Shown here piece by piece: positions 54,511 through 62,965 of a stretch of 64,000 bases of DNA. The stretch covers positions 2,409,942 through 2,473,941 of the forward strand of contig NC_007626.1 of the NCBI RefSeq assembly GCF_000009985.1. The letters are read 5' to 3'. Position 1 is the first letter of the stretch. Every line of letters begins with the position of its first letter. The translations under genes and the position numbers were made by a program. The notes under the pieces were generated by a model. That model did not search any database. It saw only the letters and a program-made list of their open reading frames with translations, and was not told the origin of the DNA. The DNA is from Paramagnetospirillum magneticum AMB-1. Its GTDB lineage: Bacteria; Pseudomonadota; Alphaproteobacteria; Rhodospirillales; Magnetospirillaceae.

Positions 54511-54540
54511 CTCCGACCATTCCCCTTGACCTTGGTTCGA

Positions 54541-54574
54541 TGAATGAATAATCATTCAGATGAATGAACATTCA
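54541..54574. promoter_or_regulatory. Two adjacent inverted repeats, probable operator of the CoA-ligase gene
   Basis: TGAATGA-N4-TCATTCA (54541-54558) and TGAATG-N2-CATTCA (54561-54574) are perfect, share sequence, and lie just upstream of the ligase's true start. A TTGACC at 54526-54531 could be the -35 of the promoter they overlap. The spacing suits a TetR-type repressor. An ATG inside the second repeat (54564) is thus unlikely to be the start. Confidence 0.55.
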
Positions 54575-54590
54575 GTCGGCGGAGGATCAG

Positions 54591-56246
54591 ATGCGCTTGT
54601 CCAGTGGAGCTCCAGGGGGCGTGCCCAGTGCCCATGTGGACCGCTTTGCCCGCGAACTGCTGCCGCCGCCCGATCTGTGGCCGGTCTTCGACTACTCGGC
54701 ACCGCACCTCAGCCACTACCCCGACCGCATCAACGCGGCGGCCGCGCTGATCGATACCGCCGTGGCGGCTGGTTTCGGCGCCAAGCCGGTGTTCCACTAT
54801 GGGGAGGGGACCTGGAGCTACGCCCATCTGCTCGACCGGGCCGAGCGCATCGCCCGGGTGCTGACCGAGGATTTCTGGCTGGTGCCGGGCGCCCGGGTGC
54901 TGCTGCGCTCGGCCAATACGCCCATGCTGGTGGCCTGCTGGCTGGCGGTGCTGAAGGCGGGCGGTATCTGCGTCACCACCATGCCGCTGCTGCGCGCCAA
55001 GGAACTGAGCTACATCGTCGAGAAGGCCCGCGTCTCCATCGCCCTGTGCGAGCTGGATCTGGCCGAGGAGATGGATCTCACCCGCCAGAAGATGGCTGAG
55101 CTGCGCCATGTCGCCTATTTCACCCCCCTCTGCGACGGGGCCAAGGCCGAGGCCGATCTGGACCGTCGGGCCGAGGCCAAGCCCACCGGCTTCGCCAATG
55201 TGGATACGGCGGCCGATGACGTGGCGCTGATCACCTTCACCTCGGGGACCACAGGCAACCCCAAGGGCGCCATGCACTTTCACCGCGACATCCTGGCGTC
55301 GTGCGATTGCTGGCCGCGCCGCCATACCCTGGAGCCGGACGAGGTGGTGATCGGCTCGCCTTCCATCGCCTTCACCTATGGCAAGGCGGCGTTCATGATG
55401 TACCCGCTGCGTCATCGCGCCACCGCCGTGCTGGTGCCCAAGCCGACGCCCGAGCTGATTCTGGAGGGAATCCAGCGTCACCGCGCCACCAGCCTTTACG
55501 CGGTGCCCACCGCCTTCAACGCCATGCTGGGAATGGTGGGCAAGTACGACATCTCGTCGCTCCGCAAGGCCTCCTCGGCGGGCGAGCACCTGCGGCCCAA
55601 GCTTTACGACGACTGGCTGGAGCGGACCGGCGTCAAGCTGGTCAACGGCATCGGCATGACCGAGATGCTGACCCATTTCATCTGTCAGTCGGCCGACGTG
55701 GCCAAGCCGGGGGCCACCGGCTTTCCCGTGGACGGCTACACCGCCTGCATCCTGGATGACGACTTCAATCCGCTGCCGGTGGGGTCCAAGGGACGGCTGG
55801 CGGTGCGTGGCCCCACCGGCTGCCGCTATCTCGACGATCAGGCCCGCCAGGCCGCCTTTGTCCGCAACGGTTGGAACGTCACCGGCGACATCATGGAGCA
55901 GGATGCCGAGGGCTGGTTCTGGTATGTGGACCGTTCGGACGACATGATCGTCTCGTCGGGCTACAACATCTCGGCCCAGGAGGTGGAGCGCGCCGTCCTC
56001 GAGCATCCCAAGGTGGCGGAATGCGCGGTGATCGGCGTACCCGACGAGGCGCGGGGCACCATCGTCCGGGCCTGCATCGTGCTGGACAATCCCTCCCAGG
56101 CGTCGGAACTGCTGGCCGAGGAGATCCAGAACTTCGTGAAGGCCAATATCGCCCCATACAAATATCCGCGCGAGATCCGGTTCGTCGACTTCCTGCCCAA
56201 GACCCAGACCGGCAAGATCCAGCGCTTTCGCCTCAGGGAATTGTAG
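54591..56246 (+). CDS. Aryl-CoA ligase, benzoate/2-aminobenzoate type
   Basis: A 551-residue ANL-superfamily enzyme that activates an aromatic or fatty acid to its CoA thioester by an AMP intermediate. The P-loop reads TFTSGTTGNPKG. Later motifs are GIGMTEM, TGD (in NVTGDIM) and the hinge VDRSDDMI with a final K in KTQTGKIQR. Overall it resembles 2-aminobenzoate-CoA ligase. The start at ATG 54591 is chosen because GGAGG lies six bases upstream, while the ATG at 54564 is inside the operator. No ring-degradation genes flank it. It lies 15 bases before the LysE gene. Confidence 0.87.
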   Translation: MRLSSGAPGGVPSAHVDRFARELLPPPDLWPVFDYSAPHLSHYPDRINAAAALIDTAVAAGFGAKPVFHYGEGTWSYAHLLDRAERIARVLTEDFWLVPGARVLLRSANTPMLVACWLAVLKAGGICVTTMPLLRAKELSYIVEKARVSIALCELDLAEEMDLTRQKMAELRHVAYFTPLCDGAKAEADLDRRAEAKPTGFANVDTAADDVALITFTSGTTGNPKGAMHFHRDILASCDCWPRRHTLEPDEVVIGSPSIAFTYGKAAFMMYPLRHRATAVLVPKPTPELILEGIQRHRATSLYAVPTAFNAMLGMVGKYDISSLRKASSAGEHLRPKLYDDWLERTGVKLVNGIGMTEMLTHFICQSADVAKPGATGFPVDGYTACILDDDFNPLPVGSKGRLAVRGPTGCRYLDDQARQAAFVRNGWNVTGDIMEQDAEGWFWYVDRSDDMIVSSGYNISAQEVERAVLEHPKVAECAVIGVPDEARGTIVRACIVLDNPSQASELLAEEIQNFVKANIAPYKYPREIRFVDFLPKTQTGKIQRFRLREL

Positions 56247-56261
56247 GGCAGACTTCGGGCC

Positions 56262-56888
56262 ATGATCGATTCTGTCCAGGCCCTGGGCTTCCTGGCGGCG
56301 GCAATGCTGATCACCCTGTCGCCGGGGCCCGACAATCTGATGATCCTCAGCCTCGGCCTGTCGCGGGGGCGGCGCTCCGGAATGGCCTTCGGCCTGGGCT
56401 GCGCCCTCGGCTGTCTCAGCCATACCCTTCTCGCCGCGCTGGGCATCAGCGCCGCCATCGCCGCCTCGCCATTGCTGTTCACCGGGCTGAAGCTGACGGG
56501 TGGCGCCTATCTGGTGTGGCTGGGCATCGGCGCATTGCGCTCTCGCGGGGCCATGCGCATCGACGGCACGGTGGGAGGCAGCGAATCCCTGGCCGTGCTG
56601 TTCCGGCGCGGGCTGCTGGCCAACGCCATCAATCCCAAGGTCGTCTTATTTTTCCTGGCCTTCCTGCCCCAGTTCGTGGTGGCCGACAAAGGCGATGCCG
56701 GCTGGCAGATCGCGCAATTGGGGCTGCTGTTCACCCTGCAGGCCTGCGTGCTGTTCGGGATCATCGGCTGGTTCGCCGGCTCCCTGGGCGGATGGCTGGG
56801 GCGCCATGGCCGCGCCGGGCTGTGGCTGGACCGTCTGGCCGGCGGCGTCTTCATCGCCCTGGGGCTGAAGCTGATCGTGGCGCGATGA
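56262..56888 (+). CDS. LysE/RhtB-family amino-acid exporter
   Basis: A 208-residue, six-span membrane protein of the LysE/RhtB family, with the N-terminal SPGPDNLMIL motif and a mid-protein NPKVVLFFLAFLPQFV segment, both diagnostic. Substrate is probably an amino acid or derivative. Tightly linked behind the CoA ligase, it might export the ligase's substrate or a toxic amino acid. Its end overlaps the GIY-YIG gene (ATGA). Confidence 0.9.
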   Translation: MIDSVQALGFLAAAMLITLSPGPDNLMILSLGLSRGRRSGMAFGLGCALGCLSHTLLAALGISAAIAASPLLFTGLKLTGGAYLVWLGIGALRSRGAMRIDGTVGGSESLAVLFRRGLLANAINPKVVLFFLAFLPQFVVADKGDAGWQIAQLGLLFTLQACVLFGIIGWFAGSLGGWLGRHGRAGLWLDRLAGGVFIALGLKLIVAR

Positions 56889-57169
56889 AGGACTGGTTCG
56901 TCTATGTCCTGCTCAACGGCGCCGATGTGGCCTATACCGGCATCGCGCTGGACGTGGAGGACCGGCTGGCCCGCCACAATGCGGGCGAGGGGGCCAAGTT
57001 CACCCGTGGGCGCGGCCCCTGGCGCCTGATTCACCAGGAAGGTCCGCTGCCCCATGGCGACGCCTTGCGGCGCGAGGCGGCCATCAAGCGCGATGCGGCC
57101 TTCAAGCGGGCACTGAAGCTTCGCTTCGGCTTCAAGCAGGCTCCGAAGCTTCGCTCCGGCGCGGCCTGA
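56885..57169 (+). CDS. GIY-YIG nuclease-superfamily protein (UPF0213/YhbQ type)
   Basis: A 94-residue protein with the GIY-YIG core: VYVLLNGADVAYTGIALDVEDRL, a Tyr-Thr-Gly in place of the second YIG, an Arg before an acid (RL-AR-HN), and the GRGPWRLI segment. It belongs to the UPF0213 set of possible DNA repair or structure-specific nucleases. The C-terminal 15 residues repeat a KLRxG motif. It overlaps the LysE gene by four bases, and the convergent MFS gene by 38. Confidence 0.85.
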   Translation: MKDWFVYVLLNGADVAYTGIALDVEDRLARHNAGEGAKFTRGRGPWRLIHQEGPLPHGDALRREAAIKRDAAFKRALKLRFGFKQAPKLRSGAA

Positions 57170-58304
57170 CCGCCAGTTCCACCACCAGCCCAAGCACCAG
57201 GGCCGCCGCCCCCGCCAGAAATAGCGGACCATAGCCGCCGCCTTGCGAGAACAGCCAGGCCAGACCATAGGCGCCGCCCGCCTGTCCCAGGGCGAAGGCG
57301 GCGGTGGTACGGCTCCAGGCGGCACGCTGGCCCGCATGGTCGCCGGGCAGCAGCTCGCGCACCCGGCCGAGGGCCACCGGCACCACGCCGGGGCAGAAGC
57401 CGCCCATGATGAAGCCGGCCAGAGCCAGCCACCCAACTTCGCTAGTGGTTGAGGTGAGGGCGACCACCACGGCCTGGGCCACCAGGGCGCCCCGCAGGGT
57501 GACGCCAAAGCCGAAGCGGTCCCCCAGCCGGCCCAGCACCACCGGACCGATGGAGGCTCCCAGTCCGAACAGCAGCCACACCAACGCACCGCGTTCGATG
57601 CCCTGGCTCAGGCCCCGGGCCACGTAATCGGCCAGGAACACCATGTGCGGCACCAGTCCGAAGGCGTTGAGGCCATAGACCAGCATCAGGGCGCGCAGGC
57701 GTGGGTCACGCGGCACCGGGGCGGCGCCGGCCGAGGCCGGGACCTTGTCGTCGGGCCAGCCGTTCCAGGCGGCCAGGGTAAAGCCGGTGCAGATCACCCC
57801 CAGGGTGATCCAGGTGAAGGGCAGTCCGCGGGCCAGCAGGGGAGGCAGCAGGGCGGCGGAAATCACCGCTCCCAGTCCGACCCCCATGAAAATGAGTCCG
57901 CCGGCCAAACCCCGGCGGGATTCCGGGACATGGGGCAGGGCCAGGGTGGCGGCCAGGACCATGATGACGCCGCCCGCCATGCCCGACAGGAAGCGCCAGA
58001 CGAAGAACCAGATGAAGGGCTGAGGCTGGGCACAGACCAGGAAGGAGACGGCGATCAGCGCCGGCATGGCCCGCAGGGCGGTCGCGGCGCCGAAGCGATG
58101 GGCCAGGAAGCGTGCCGACAGCGCCCCGGCCAGATAGCCCGCCAGATTGGCGGCGCCCAGATAGGCGGCGGCCGACGCTTCGAACCAGCCCTCGTTCACC
58201 AGCGCCGGAATCAGCGGCGAATACGCGAAGCGGGCGAGGCCGATGCCCACCAGATTGGCGCACAGGGCGGAAAATGTGGCTCGCAGAGGACCGGGCCGGC
58301 GCAT
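57132..58304 (-). CDS. MFS transporter, YbfB/YjiJ type
   Basis: A 390-residue 12-span transporter of the YbfB/YjiJ family. The N-terminal motif NLVGIGLARFAYSPLIPAL and the GRLGDRFGFGVT cytoplasmic loop are typical. Substrate is unknown, but such genes are usually next to, and regulated by, a divergent LysR gene, as here. ATG 58304 has AAGGAG seven bases upstream, so it is preferred over a GTG at 58331. The 3' end overlaps the GIY-YIG gene. Confidence 0.88.
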   Translation of the reverse strand: MRRPGPLRATFSALCANLVGIGLARFAYSPLIPALVNEGWFEASAAAYLGAANLAGYLAGALSARFLAHRFGAATALRAMPALIAVSFLVCAQPQPFIWFFVWRFLSGMAGGVIMVLAATLALPHVPESRRGLAGGLIFMGVGLGAVISAALLPPLLARGLPFTWITLGVICTGFTLAAWNGWPDDKVPASAGAAPVPRDPRLRALMLVYGLNAFGLVPHMVFLADYVARGLSQGIERGALVWLLFGLGASIGPVVLGRLGDRFGFGVTLRGALVAQAVVVALTSTTSEVGWLALAGFIMGGFCPGVVPVALGRVRELLPGDHAGQRAAWSRTTAAFALGQAGGAYGLAWLFSQGGGYGPLFLAGAAALVLGLVVELAVRPRRSEASEPA

Positions 58305-58405
58305 GAGGGGCTCCTTGGTTGGCGATTCCACGCTACCCGTCTCCGCTGTTCATAAAAAACGATTTGTTGTGATATAGTCCATCACTCATAGCGATGGGGT
58401 GTGCC

Positions 58406-59293
58406 ATGGATGCGGGTGACCTGCGAGTCTTCGAGGCGGTGGTGCGGCTGGGCGGCATGAGCCGCGCGGCGGCCGAGCTGCATACCGTTCAATCCAACGT
58501 CACCGCCCGCATCCGGAGTCTCGAGGAGGAGTTGGGCGCCGCCCTGTTCCAGCGCCACGCCCGGGGGGTGGAGCCCACCGCCGCCGGCCGTCGCCTGCTG
58601 CCCTATGCCCGGCAGGTGATCAGCCTGCTGCAGGATGCTCGCCGTGCGGTGACCGATGACGGGGAACCCAAGGGGGAGTTGGTGGTGGGCTCGCTGGAGA
58701 CCACCCTGTCCATGCATCTGGCGCCGCTGCTCACCAGCTTCGTGCAGAACCAGCCCCAGGTGGATCTGTCCATTCGCGGCTGCACCTCGGCCGAGGCGGT
58801 GGACCTGGTGCTGGAGCGCCGTCTGGAGGGGGCCTTCGTCGCCGGTCCGGTCAATCATCCCGACCTGGACGAGGAGGCGGTGTTCCGCGAGGAACTGGTG
58901 GTGCTGACCGCCCCTTCGGTACGGCGGCTGGATTGGTCGGGTCTGCCGGCCGGGCTGCGCATCGTGGTGCTGCGGGTGGGCTGCTCCTACCGCCGGCGGC
59001 TGGAGGAGATTCTGGCCCGGCGCGGGGTCATCGGGCTGCGTCTGCTGGAATTCGGCACGCTGGAGGCGGTGAAGGGCTGCGTCGCCGCCGGCATGGGCGT
59101 GACCCTGCTGCCGCGCCGCATGGTGGAGCGGGTGTGGCGCGACGGGTCCGTTGGTGTCCATGTCCTGCCGCCGGAAGAGGCTCTGGTGGATACGGTGTTC
59201 ATCCGCCGCCGCGATTCCTTCGTCTCCAGCGCCCAGGCCGCTTTCCTCGATCATGTGCGTCAAGGTTTGGCCCTGGTCCAGGCCGCCGAGTAG
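58406..59293 (+). CDS. LysR-family transcriptional regulator (divergent from the MFS gene)
   Basis: A 295-residue LysR regulator: winged helix-turn-helix at about residues 4-62 (GMSRAAAELHTVQSNVTARI) and a periplasmic-binding-like effector domain. It likely represses or activates the divergent MFS transporter through the 90-base gap, which is A/T-rich and contains TTGTTGTGATATAGTCC. An ATG 12 bases earlier is possible. The effector is unknown. Confidence 0.9.
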   Translation: MDAGDLRVFEAVVRLGGMSRAAAELHTVQSNVTARIRSLEEELGAALFQRHARGVEPTAAGRRLLPYARQVISLLQDARRAVTDDGEPKGELVVGSLETTLSMHLAPLLTSFVQNQPQVDLSIRGCTSAEAVDLVLERRLEGAFVAGPVNHPDLDEEAVFREELVVLTAPSVRRLDWSGLPAGLRIVVLRVGCSYRRRLEEILARRGVIGLRLLEFGTLEAVKGCVAAGMGVTLLPRRMVERVWRDGSVGVHVLPPEEALVDTVFIRRRDSFVSSAQAAFLDHVRQGLALVQAAE

Positions 59294-59294
59294 T

Positions 59295-59334
59295 CTAGAT
59301 CATCGTGCGCCGGATTCGGCGCACGATGATCTAG
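59295..59334. repeat. Perfect 17-bp hairpin after the LysR gene
   Basis: Two perfectly complementary 17-base arms (59295-59311 and 59318-59334) flank a GGATTC loop right after the lysR stop. There is no T tract. It could be a terminator, a repeat element or a protein site. Confidence 0.7.
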
Positions 59335-59436
59335 CTTAATGTTTGTCCCTCGCCGGGCGCGGCCCTCCGGCCGCTTGGCCGCCGCCGCAATGGCGGCTGA
59401 TGGCAGCATGCGCCGCCCCGGCTCGATCCAATAGTA

Positions 59437-59465
59437 TTGCATCGCAGTAGAGGGACGGGTATATA
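59437..59465 (+). promoter_or_regulatory. Candidate promoter of the homospermidine synthase leader
   Basis: TTGCAT (59437-59442), exactly 17 bases and TATATA (59460-59465). The 10-bp palindrome GGTATATACC overlaps the -10. It predicts a leader of about 310 bases before hss. The rest of 59335-59436 is GC-rich with no gene seen. Confidence 0.45.
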
Positions 59466-59581
59466 CCGGGTCAGTGACGCACACGTACGTGCCTATGGCC
59501 CTTGTCGGTTATGCAACGACGGACGCGTCCTTTTTGGAAGAGCCGCCGGGTTCTTTGGCGGCGCCCGAAAGGGAGGTGGAC

Positions 59582-59635
59582 ATGTTCGTGACCCATACGA
59601 TGGGCGTTATCCCGAAAATTCTCACTAGTATGTGA
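59582..59635 (+). CDS. 17-codon leader peptide upstream of hss (candidate)
   Basis: A short ORF encoding MFVTHTMGVIPKILTSM. The ATG at 59582 is five bases after a perfect GGGAGG, a better site than that of most full genes here. It lies in the leader of hss, followed by two hairpins (59644-59661 and 59684-59703). It could be a regulatory upstream ORF, as polyamine genes often use arrest peptides (SpeFL is the known gammaproteobacterial case). A second, overlapping ORF (59495-59635) shares its end in the same frame. Confidence 0.45.
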   Translation: MFVTHTMGVIPKILTSM

Positions 59636-59643
59636 CGGCGGTC

Positions 59644-59703
59644 GCGGCCGATTCCGGTCGCCTGCCGCCGAACTCGTCGAGCGCGGGCTCCTCGCGGAGC
59701 CCG
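59644..59703 (+). promoter_or_regulatory. Tandem hairpins between the leader ORF and hss
   Basis: Stem 1: GCGGCCG (59644-59650) with CGGTCGC (59655-59661). Stem 2: CGGGCTCC (59684-59691) with GGAGCCCG (59696-59703) and a TCGC loop. No T run follows. The arrangement resembles an attenuator or ribosome-controlled switch region. Confidence 0.5.
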
Positions 59704-59781
59704 TGATTAGGAGCGTTGTTGATGTCATCAGGTCCGGGCCTTCGAGGCACCGGCCAGAACCGAGGTAAGGGGAGTACCGCT

Positions 59782-61185
59782 ATGCGCACCATTGTCTTCA
59801 AGGGCCGTTTGGTCATCATCGGCTGCGGCAGCATCGGCCAGGGCATTTTGCCCCTCATCCTGCGCCATATCGAGATCAAACCGGCCCAGATCACCATCAT
59901 TACGGCCTGCGAACGCGGCCGCGAGGTTGCCGCCGAATACGGCATCGAATTCACCAACAAAGCGCTGACCAAGGACGATTTCCGCGACCGTCTGACTCCC
60001 ATGCTGCGCAAGGGCGACTTCCTGCTGAACCTGTCAGTGGATGTGTCGTCGACCGCGCTGGTCGAGCTGTGCCGCGATCTCGGGGTGTTGTATCAGGACA
60101 CCTGCATCGAACCTTGGGCCGGTGGCTACACCGATCCCAGCCTGTCGCCGTCGCTTCGCTCCAACTACGCGCTGCGCGAGGAGATGCTGCGGCTTCGGGT
60201 CGACGCTCCGGTGCCGACGGCCCTGGTCACCCATGGCGCCAATCCCGGCCTAGTCTCCCATTTCGTCAAGCAGGCGCTGCTGAACATCGCCGCCGATACC
60301 GGGCTGGGGGCGGACGTTCCCAAGGACCGGCGGGGCTGGGGCGAGCTGGCGTCGCGTTTGGGCGTCAAGGTTATCCACGTGGCCGAGCGCGATACCCAGC
60401 AGGGGACCACGCCCAAGGGGCCGGATGAGTTCGTCAACACCTGGTCCATCGACGGCTTCGTGGGTGAGGGGTGCCAGCCCGCCGAATTGGGCTGGGGCAC
60501 CCACGAGAAGGAATTGCCCCCCGATGGGCGACGCCACGACTTCGGCAGCGATGCGGCCATCTACCTGATGAAGCCGGGCGCCAGCCAGAAGGTGCGGACC
60601 TGGACCCCGGTGGAAGGCGCCTTTCACGGCTTTCTCATCACCCACAACGAATCCATCTCCATCGCCGATTACTTCACGGTGAAGGAGCAGGGCAGGGTGA
60701 CCTACCGTCCCACGGTGCACTACGCCTACCATCCTTGCGATGCGGCCGTGCTGTCGCTGCACGAACTGGCCGGCAAGAACTGGACCATGCCGTCGCGGCA
60801 GCGCCTGATGGTCAAGGAGCTGGTCAGCGGCATCGACGAACTGGGGGTGCTGATTGCCGGCCATGCCAAGGGGGCTTACTGGTACGGCTCGCAACTGTCC
60901 ATCGCCGAGGCCCGCGAACTGGCACCCCACAACAGCGCCACCAGCCTGCAGGTGACATCCACGGTGCTGGCCGGCATGATCTGGGCGTTGGAAAATCCCA
61001 TGATGGGCATCGTCGAGCCCGACGAGATCGATTTCCAGCGTATCTTGGAAATTGCCCGGCCCTATCTCGGGCCGGTGGTCGGGGTTTACACCGACTGGAC
61101 GCCGCTGGAGGGACGCGGAGCCCTGTTTGCCGAGGACTTGGACATCTCCGACCCCTGGCAGTTCAAGAACGTCCGGGTGGTGTAG
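59782..61185 (+). CDS. hss: Homospermidine synthase
   Basis: A 467-residue NAD-dependent enzyme that makes sym-homospermidine from putrescine, the main polyamine of many alphaproteobacteria. The N-terminal Rossmann motif is LVIIGCGSIGQGI. Later segments TALVTHGANPGLVSHFVK and EPWAGGYTDPS match the family. Length is normal for the alphaproteobacterial enzyme. ATG 59782 follows AAGGGGAG; an upstream in-frame start is not used. Expression is probably controlled by the long structured leader with a small upstream ORF. Confidence 0.95.
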   Translation: MRTIVFKGRLVIIGCGSIGQGILPLILRHIEIKPAQITIITACERGREVAAEYGIEFTNKALTKDDFRDRLTPMLRKGDFLLNLSVDVSSTALVELCRDLGVLYQDTCIEPWAGGYTDPSLSPSLRSNYALREEMLRLRVDAPVPTALVTHGANPGLVSHFVKQALLNIAADTGLGADVPKDRRGWGELASRLGVKVIHVAERDTQQGTTPKGPDEFVNTWSIDGFVGEGCQPAELGWGTHEKELPPDGRRHDFGSDAAIYLMKPGASQKVRTWTPVEGAFHGFLITHNESISIADYFTVKEQGRVTYRPTVHYAYHPCDAAVLSLHELAGKNWTMPSRQRLMVKELVSGIDELGVLIAGHAKGAYWYGSQLSIAEARELAPHNSATSLQVTSTVLAGMIWALENPMMGIVEPDEIDFQRILEIARPYLGPVVGVYTDWTPLEGRGALFAEDLDISDPWQFKNVRVV

Positions 61186-61204
61186 GTCTTCCGAGGCCCT
61201 GTCC

Positions 61205-61516
61205 TTACTTGCAGACGAAGAAATTGTCCGTCTGGCGGATTTGAGGGCATTTCAGCTCCGGCTCGCCATCACGGCGGCGCTCTTCGTTGTCGATGGCGCA
61301 CTGCCGGGCTGCGACATTGTCTCCGTCGGCCGACACCGCGATGCGGCCAAAGCCGTTGGGGCAGGTGCGTTCGGCCGCGCTTCGGCAGGATTCAAGCTTG
61401 AGGGTATCGCCACAATTGACGTGGTGATAGACCGAGCCGTCAGACTTCCGGAAGGTGGTGACCTCGGCGCAGGCGCCAAGCGAAAACAGCAGCAAGGTCA
61501 TAACGGCTCGTCTCAT
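61205..61516 (-). CDS. Small lipoprotein, unknown function
   Basis: A 103-residue protein with a signal sequence ending in a LGAC lipobox, so it should be an outer- or inner-membrane lipoprotein. The mature part has six or so cysteines (GDTLKLESC, ERTCPNG, AARQC, ELKC, FVC), which could form disulfides. The frame extends to 61585, but the ATG at 61516 follows GGAGG. It is convergent with hss, 19 bases away. No family recognised. Confidence 0.65.
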   Translation of the reverse strand: MRRAVMTLLLFSLGACAEVTTFRKSDGSVYHHVNCGDTLKLESCRSAAERTCPNGFGRIAVSADGDNVAARQCAIDNEERRRDGEPELKCPQIRQTDNFFVCK

Positions 61517-61596
61517 GCACCCCATCCTCCAACTCCCGGCATGACCCGGGAGCCAGAGGATAGCCGCCCGCCATCGTCGATGCAAACAGCGGGGCG

Positions 61597-61785
61597 TCAG
61601 ATCTTGAGACGGCTGGCGTGCCGGGCTTCCTCGCTGGCCTCAATCCCGACCGAGGCGATGGACTCGGCCAGGCCGCGAAAGCCCATCTGGCGGGCCTCCT
61701 GGGCAAGGTCCTCGAGCAGCCGGGCGATCTGAGCGGCTGCGGCGGCATTGGGCAGGCCCGATGGGCCGTTTACCGTGACGATCAT
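61597..61785 (-). CDS. 62-residue helical protein, unknown function
   Basis: A small protein rich in Ala with a predicted amphipathic helical core (IARLLEDLAQEARQMGFRGLAESI) and no cysteines or membrane span. Starts at an ATG after AGAAAGGA. It lies between the lipoprotein and the RHH gene on the same strand, each separated by short gaps. No family recognised. Confidence 0.5.
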   Translation of the reverse strand: MIVTVNGPSGLPNAAAAAQIARLLEDLAQEARQMGFRGLAESIASVGIEASEEARHASRLKI

Positions 61786-61828
61786 GGTGTGATCCTTTCT
61801 AGCTGGCTTGGGCCCCGCCGTACGGGTG

Positions 61829-62257
61829 TCAGGCCTGAACCGACGGTTGGGGCTGGGACGCCATGTTGCTGTTCAGCACGAAAACCCGAATGGCCGAGGT
61901 CAGGCTGCTGGCCTCGTAGCGGCGCCGGGCGGTCTCGCACAGATCGTCAATGGCGCAATGAGCCTCGTCCGCCATGATTTCCAGGGCGTTCCAGAACTCG
62001 TTCTCCAGCTTGACGCTGGTTCGTTTGCCCTTGACCCGGATATTGCGGCAGATCAGCGTCACCGGCCGTTTGCGCGGGGCTTCCTCCCGCGCATAGGCCT
62101 GTGGATCGGCAAGACGCTCGTCCAGCGTGTTGATGGCAACCTCGAGGATCGCCATCAGCGGGCCATCATCCCGCTCGAACGCCTTGTCGGCCAGCCGCTT
62201 CAGCTCGATGCGGGTGTTGAGGTCGGCGATCATTCCTTGACGGTCTTGCCAGTTCAT
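61829..62257 (-). CDS. Ribbon-helix-helix domain protein
   Basis: A 142-residue protein. The C-terminal half (about residues 74-130) has an RHH_4-type DNA-binding pattern: KRTSVKLENEFWNALEIM, then DDLCETARRR and the S-S-L-T-S-A-I-R strand/helix end. The N-terminal half is helical, with no known domain. It may be a small transcriptional regulator of neighbouring genes. It lies 7 bases after the GNAT gene on the same strand. Confidence 0.8.
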   Translation of the reverse strand: MNWQDRQGMIADLNTRIELKRLADKAFERDDGPLMAILEVAINTLDERLADPQAYAREEAPRKRPVTLICRNIRVKGKRTSVKLENEFWNALEIMADEAHCAIDDLCETARRRYEASSLTSAIRVFVLNSNMASQPQPSVQA

Positions 62258-62264
62258 GGTGGTG

Positions 62265-62870
62265 CTACTCCGCAGCCGAGAGATGGATAGGCGCTTTCAT
62301 GCGGCTGAAATCCCAATTGCCTTCCTGCTGCACGATCAGGGCCTCGAAATCGGGGTCGCCGAACGGGCCGGCCTGGATGGCACCAAGATCCGGGCGGCGG
62401 GGAATGTCGTGGACGATGGGCACCAGGGTGCCGCGGTACATGGAAACAGCCTCGCCCGACTGGCGGCCGCCGAAGCGCTTCCAGAAATTGACCGTCTCGA
62501 GCCGGGCGCGCCCGGCAGCGATACGGAAGCCCTTCTGACGGGCCAGTTCCAGGGCGGCGCGGGCCAGGGAGGCCAGGACCTGATAGGAACGATAGCGCTT
62601 GCGGATGCCGACCCGCTCAAGAAGGGCAAAGTCGGCGAACCAGCGGACCCGAATGACGCCGGCCGGATCGCCATCGACGAAGGCGATCAGATGGGTGGCC
62701 ACGTAGTCGTTTCCGTTGAACTCGTCGAAATAGGTTATGTTATCTTCCTCGGCGAGGAACACCGCTGCGCGAATGGCCATGGCCATGGCAAATTCGTCTG
62801 GGGTGCGGGCAATCTTCACGGTAACCGACGCCCCGGACACCTTGCTACTGTTGCGGATCTGTGTCGTCAT
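62265..62870 (-). CDS. GNAT-family N-acetyltransferase
   Basis: A 201-residue acetyltransferase. The N-terminus has an AIRAAVFLAEEDN strand-helix, then DPAGVIRVRWF, and the acetyl-CoA loop appears as RKRYRSYQVLASLARAALE. The shape recalls autoinducer-synthase-like GNATs, but no signal synthase motif is seen. ATG 62870 follows GGAGG. It is divergent from the frameshifted LysR gene with 77 bases between, and may be regulated by it. Confidence 0.8.
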   Translation of the reverse strand: MTTQIRNSSKVSGASVTVKIARTPDEFAMAMAIRAAVFLAEEDNITYFDEFNGNDYVATHLIAFVDGDPAGVIRVRWFADFALLERVGIRKRYRSYQVLASLARAALELARQKGFRIAAGRARLETVNFWKRFGGRQSGEAVSMYRGTLVPIVHDIPRRPDLGAIQAGPFGDPDFEALIVQQEGNWDFSRMKAPIHLSAAE

Positions 62871-62965
62871 CGGTAAACCTCCATGCAAGAAACTCGATGG
62901 AGGCTATCTTGCCGCGATGTGCGGTGTTACGGTATGCCGTGTAATGTGAATACCGAGAGTTTGGC

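Noticed and set aside
54564..54590. ATG at 54564 as start of the CoA ligase
   Set aside because: It sits inside a perfect inverted repeat and has no Shine-Dalgarno; ATG 54591 has GGAGG.
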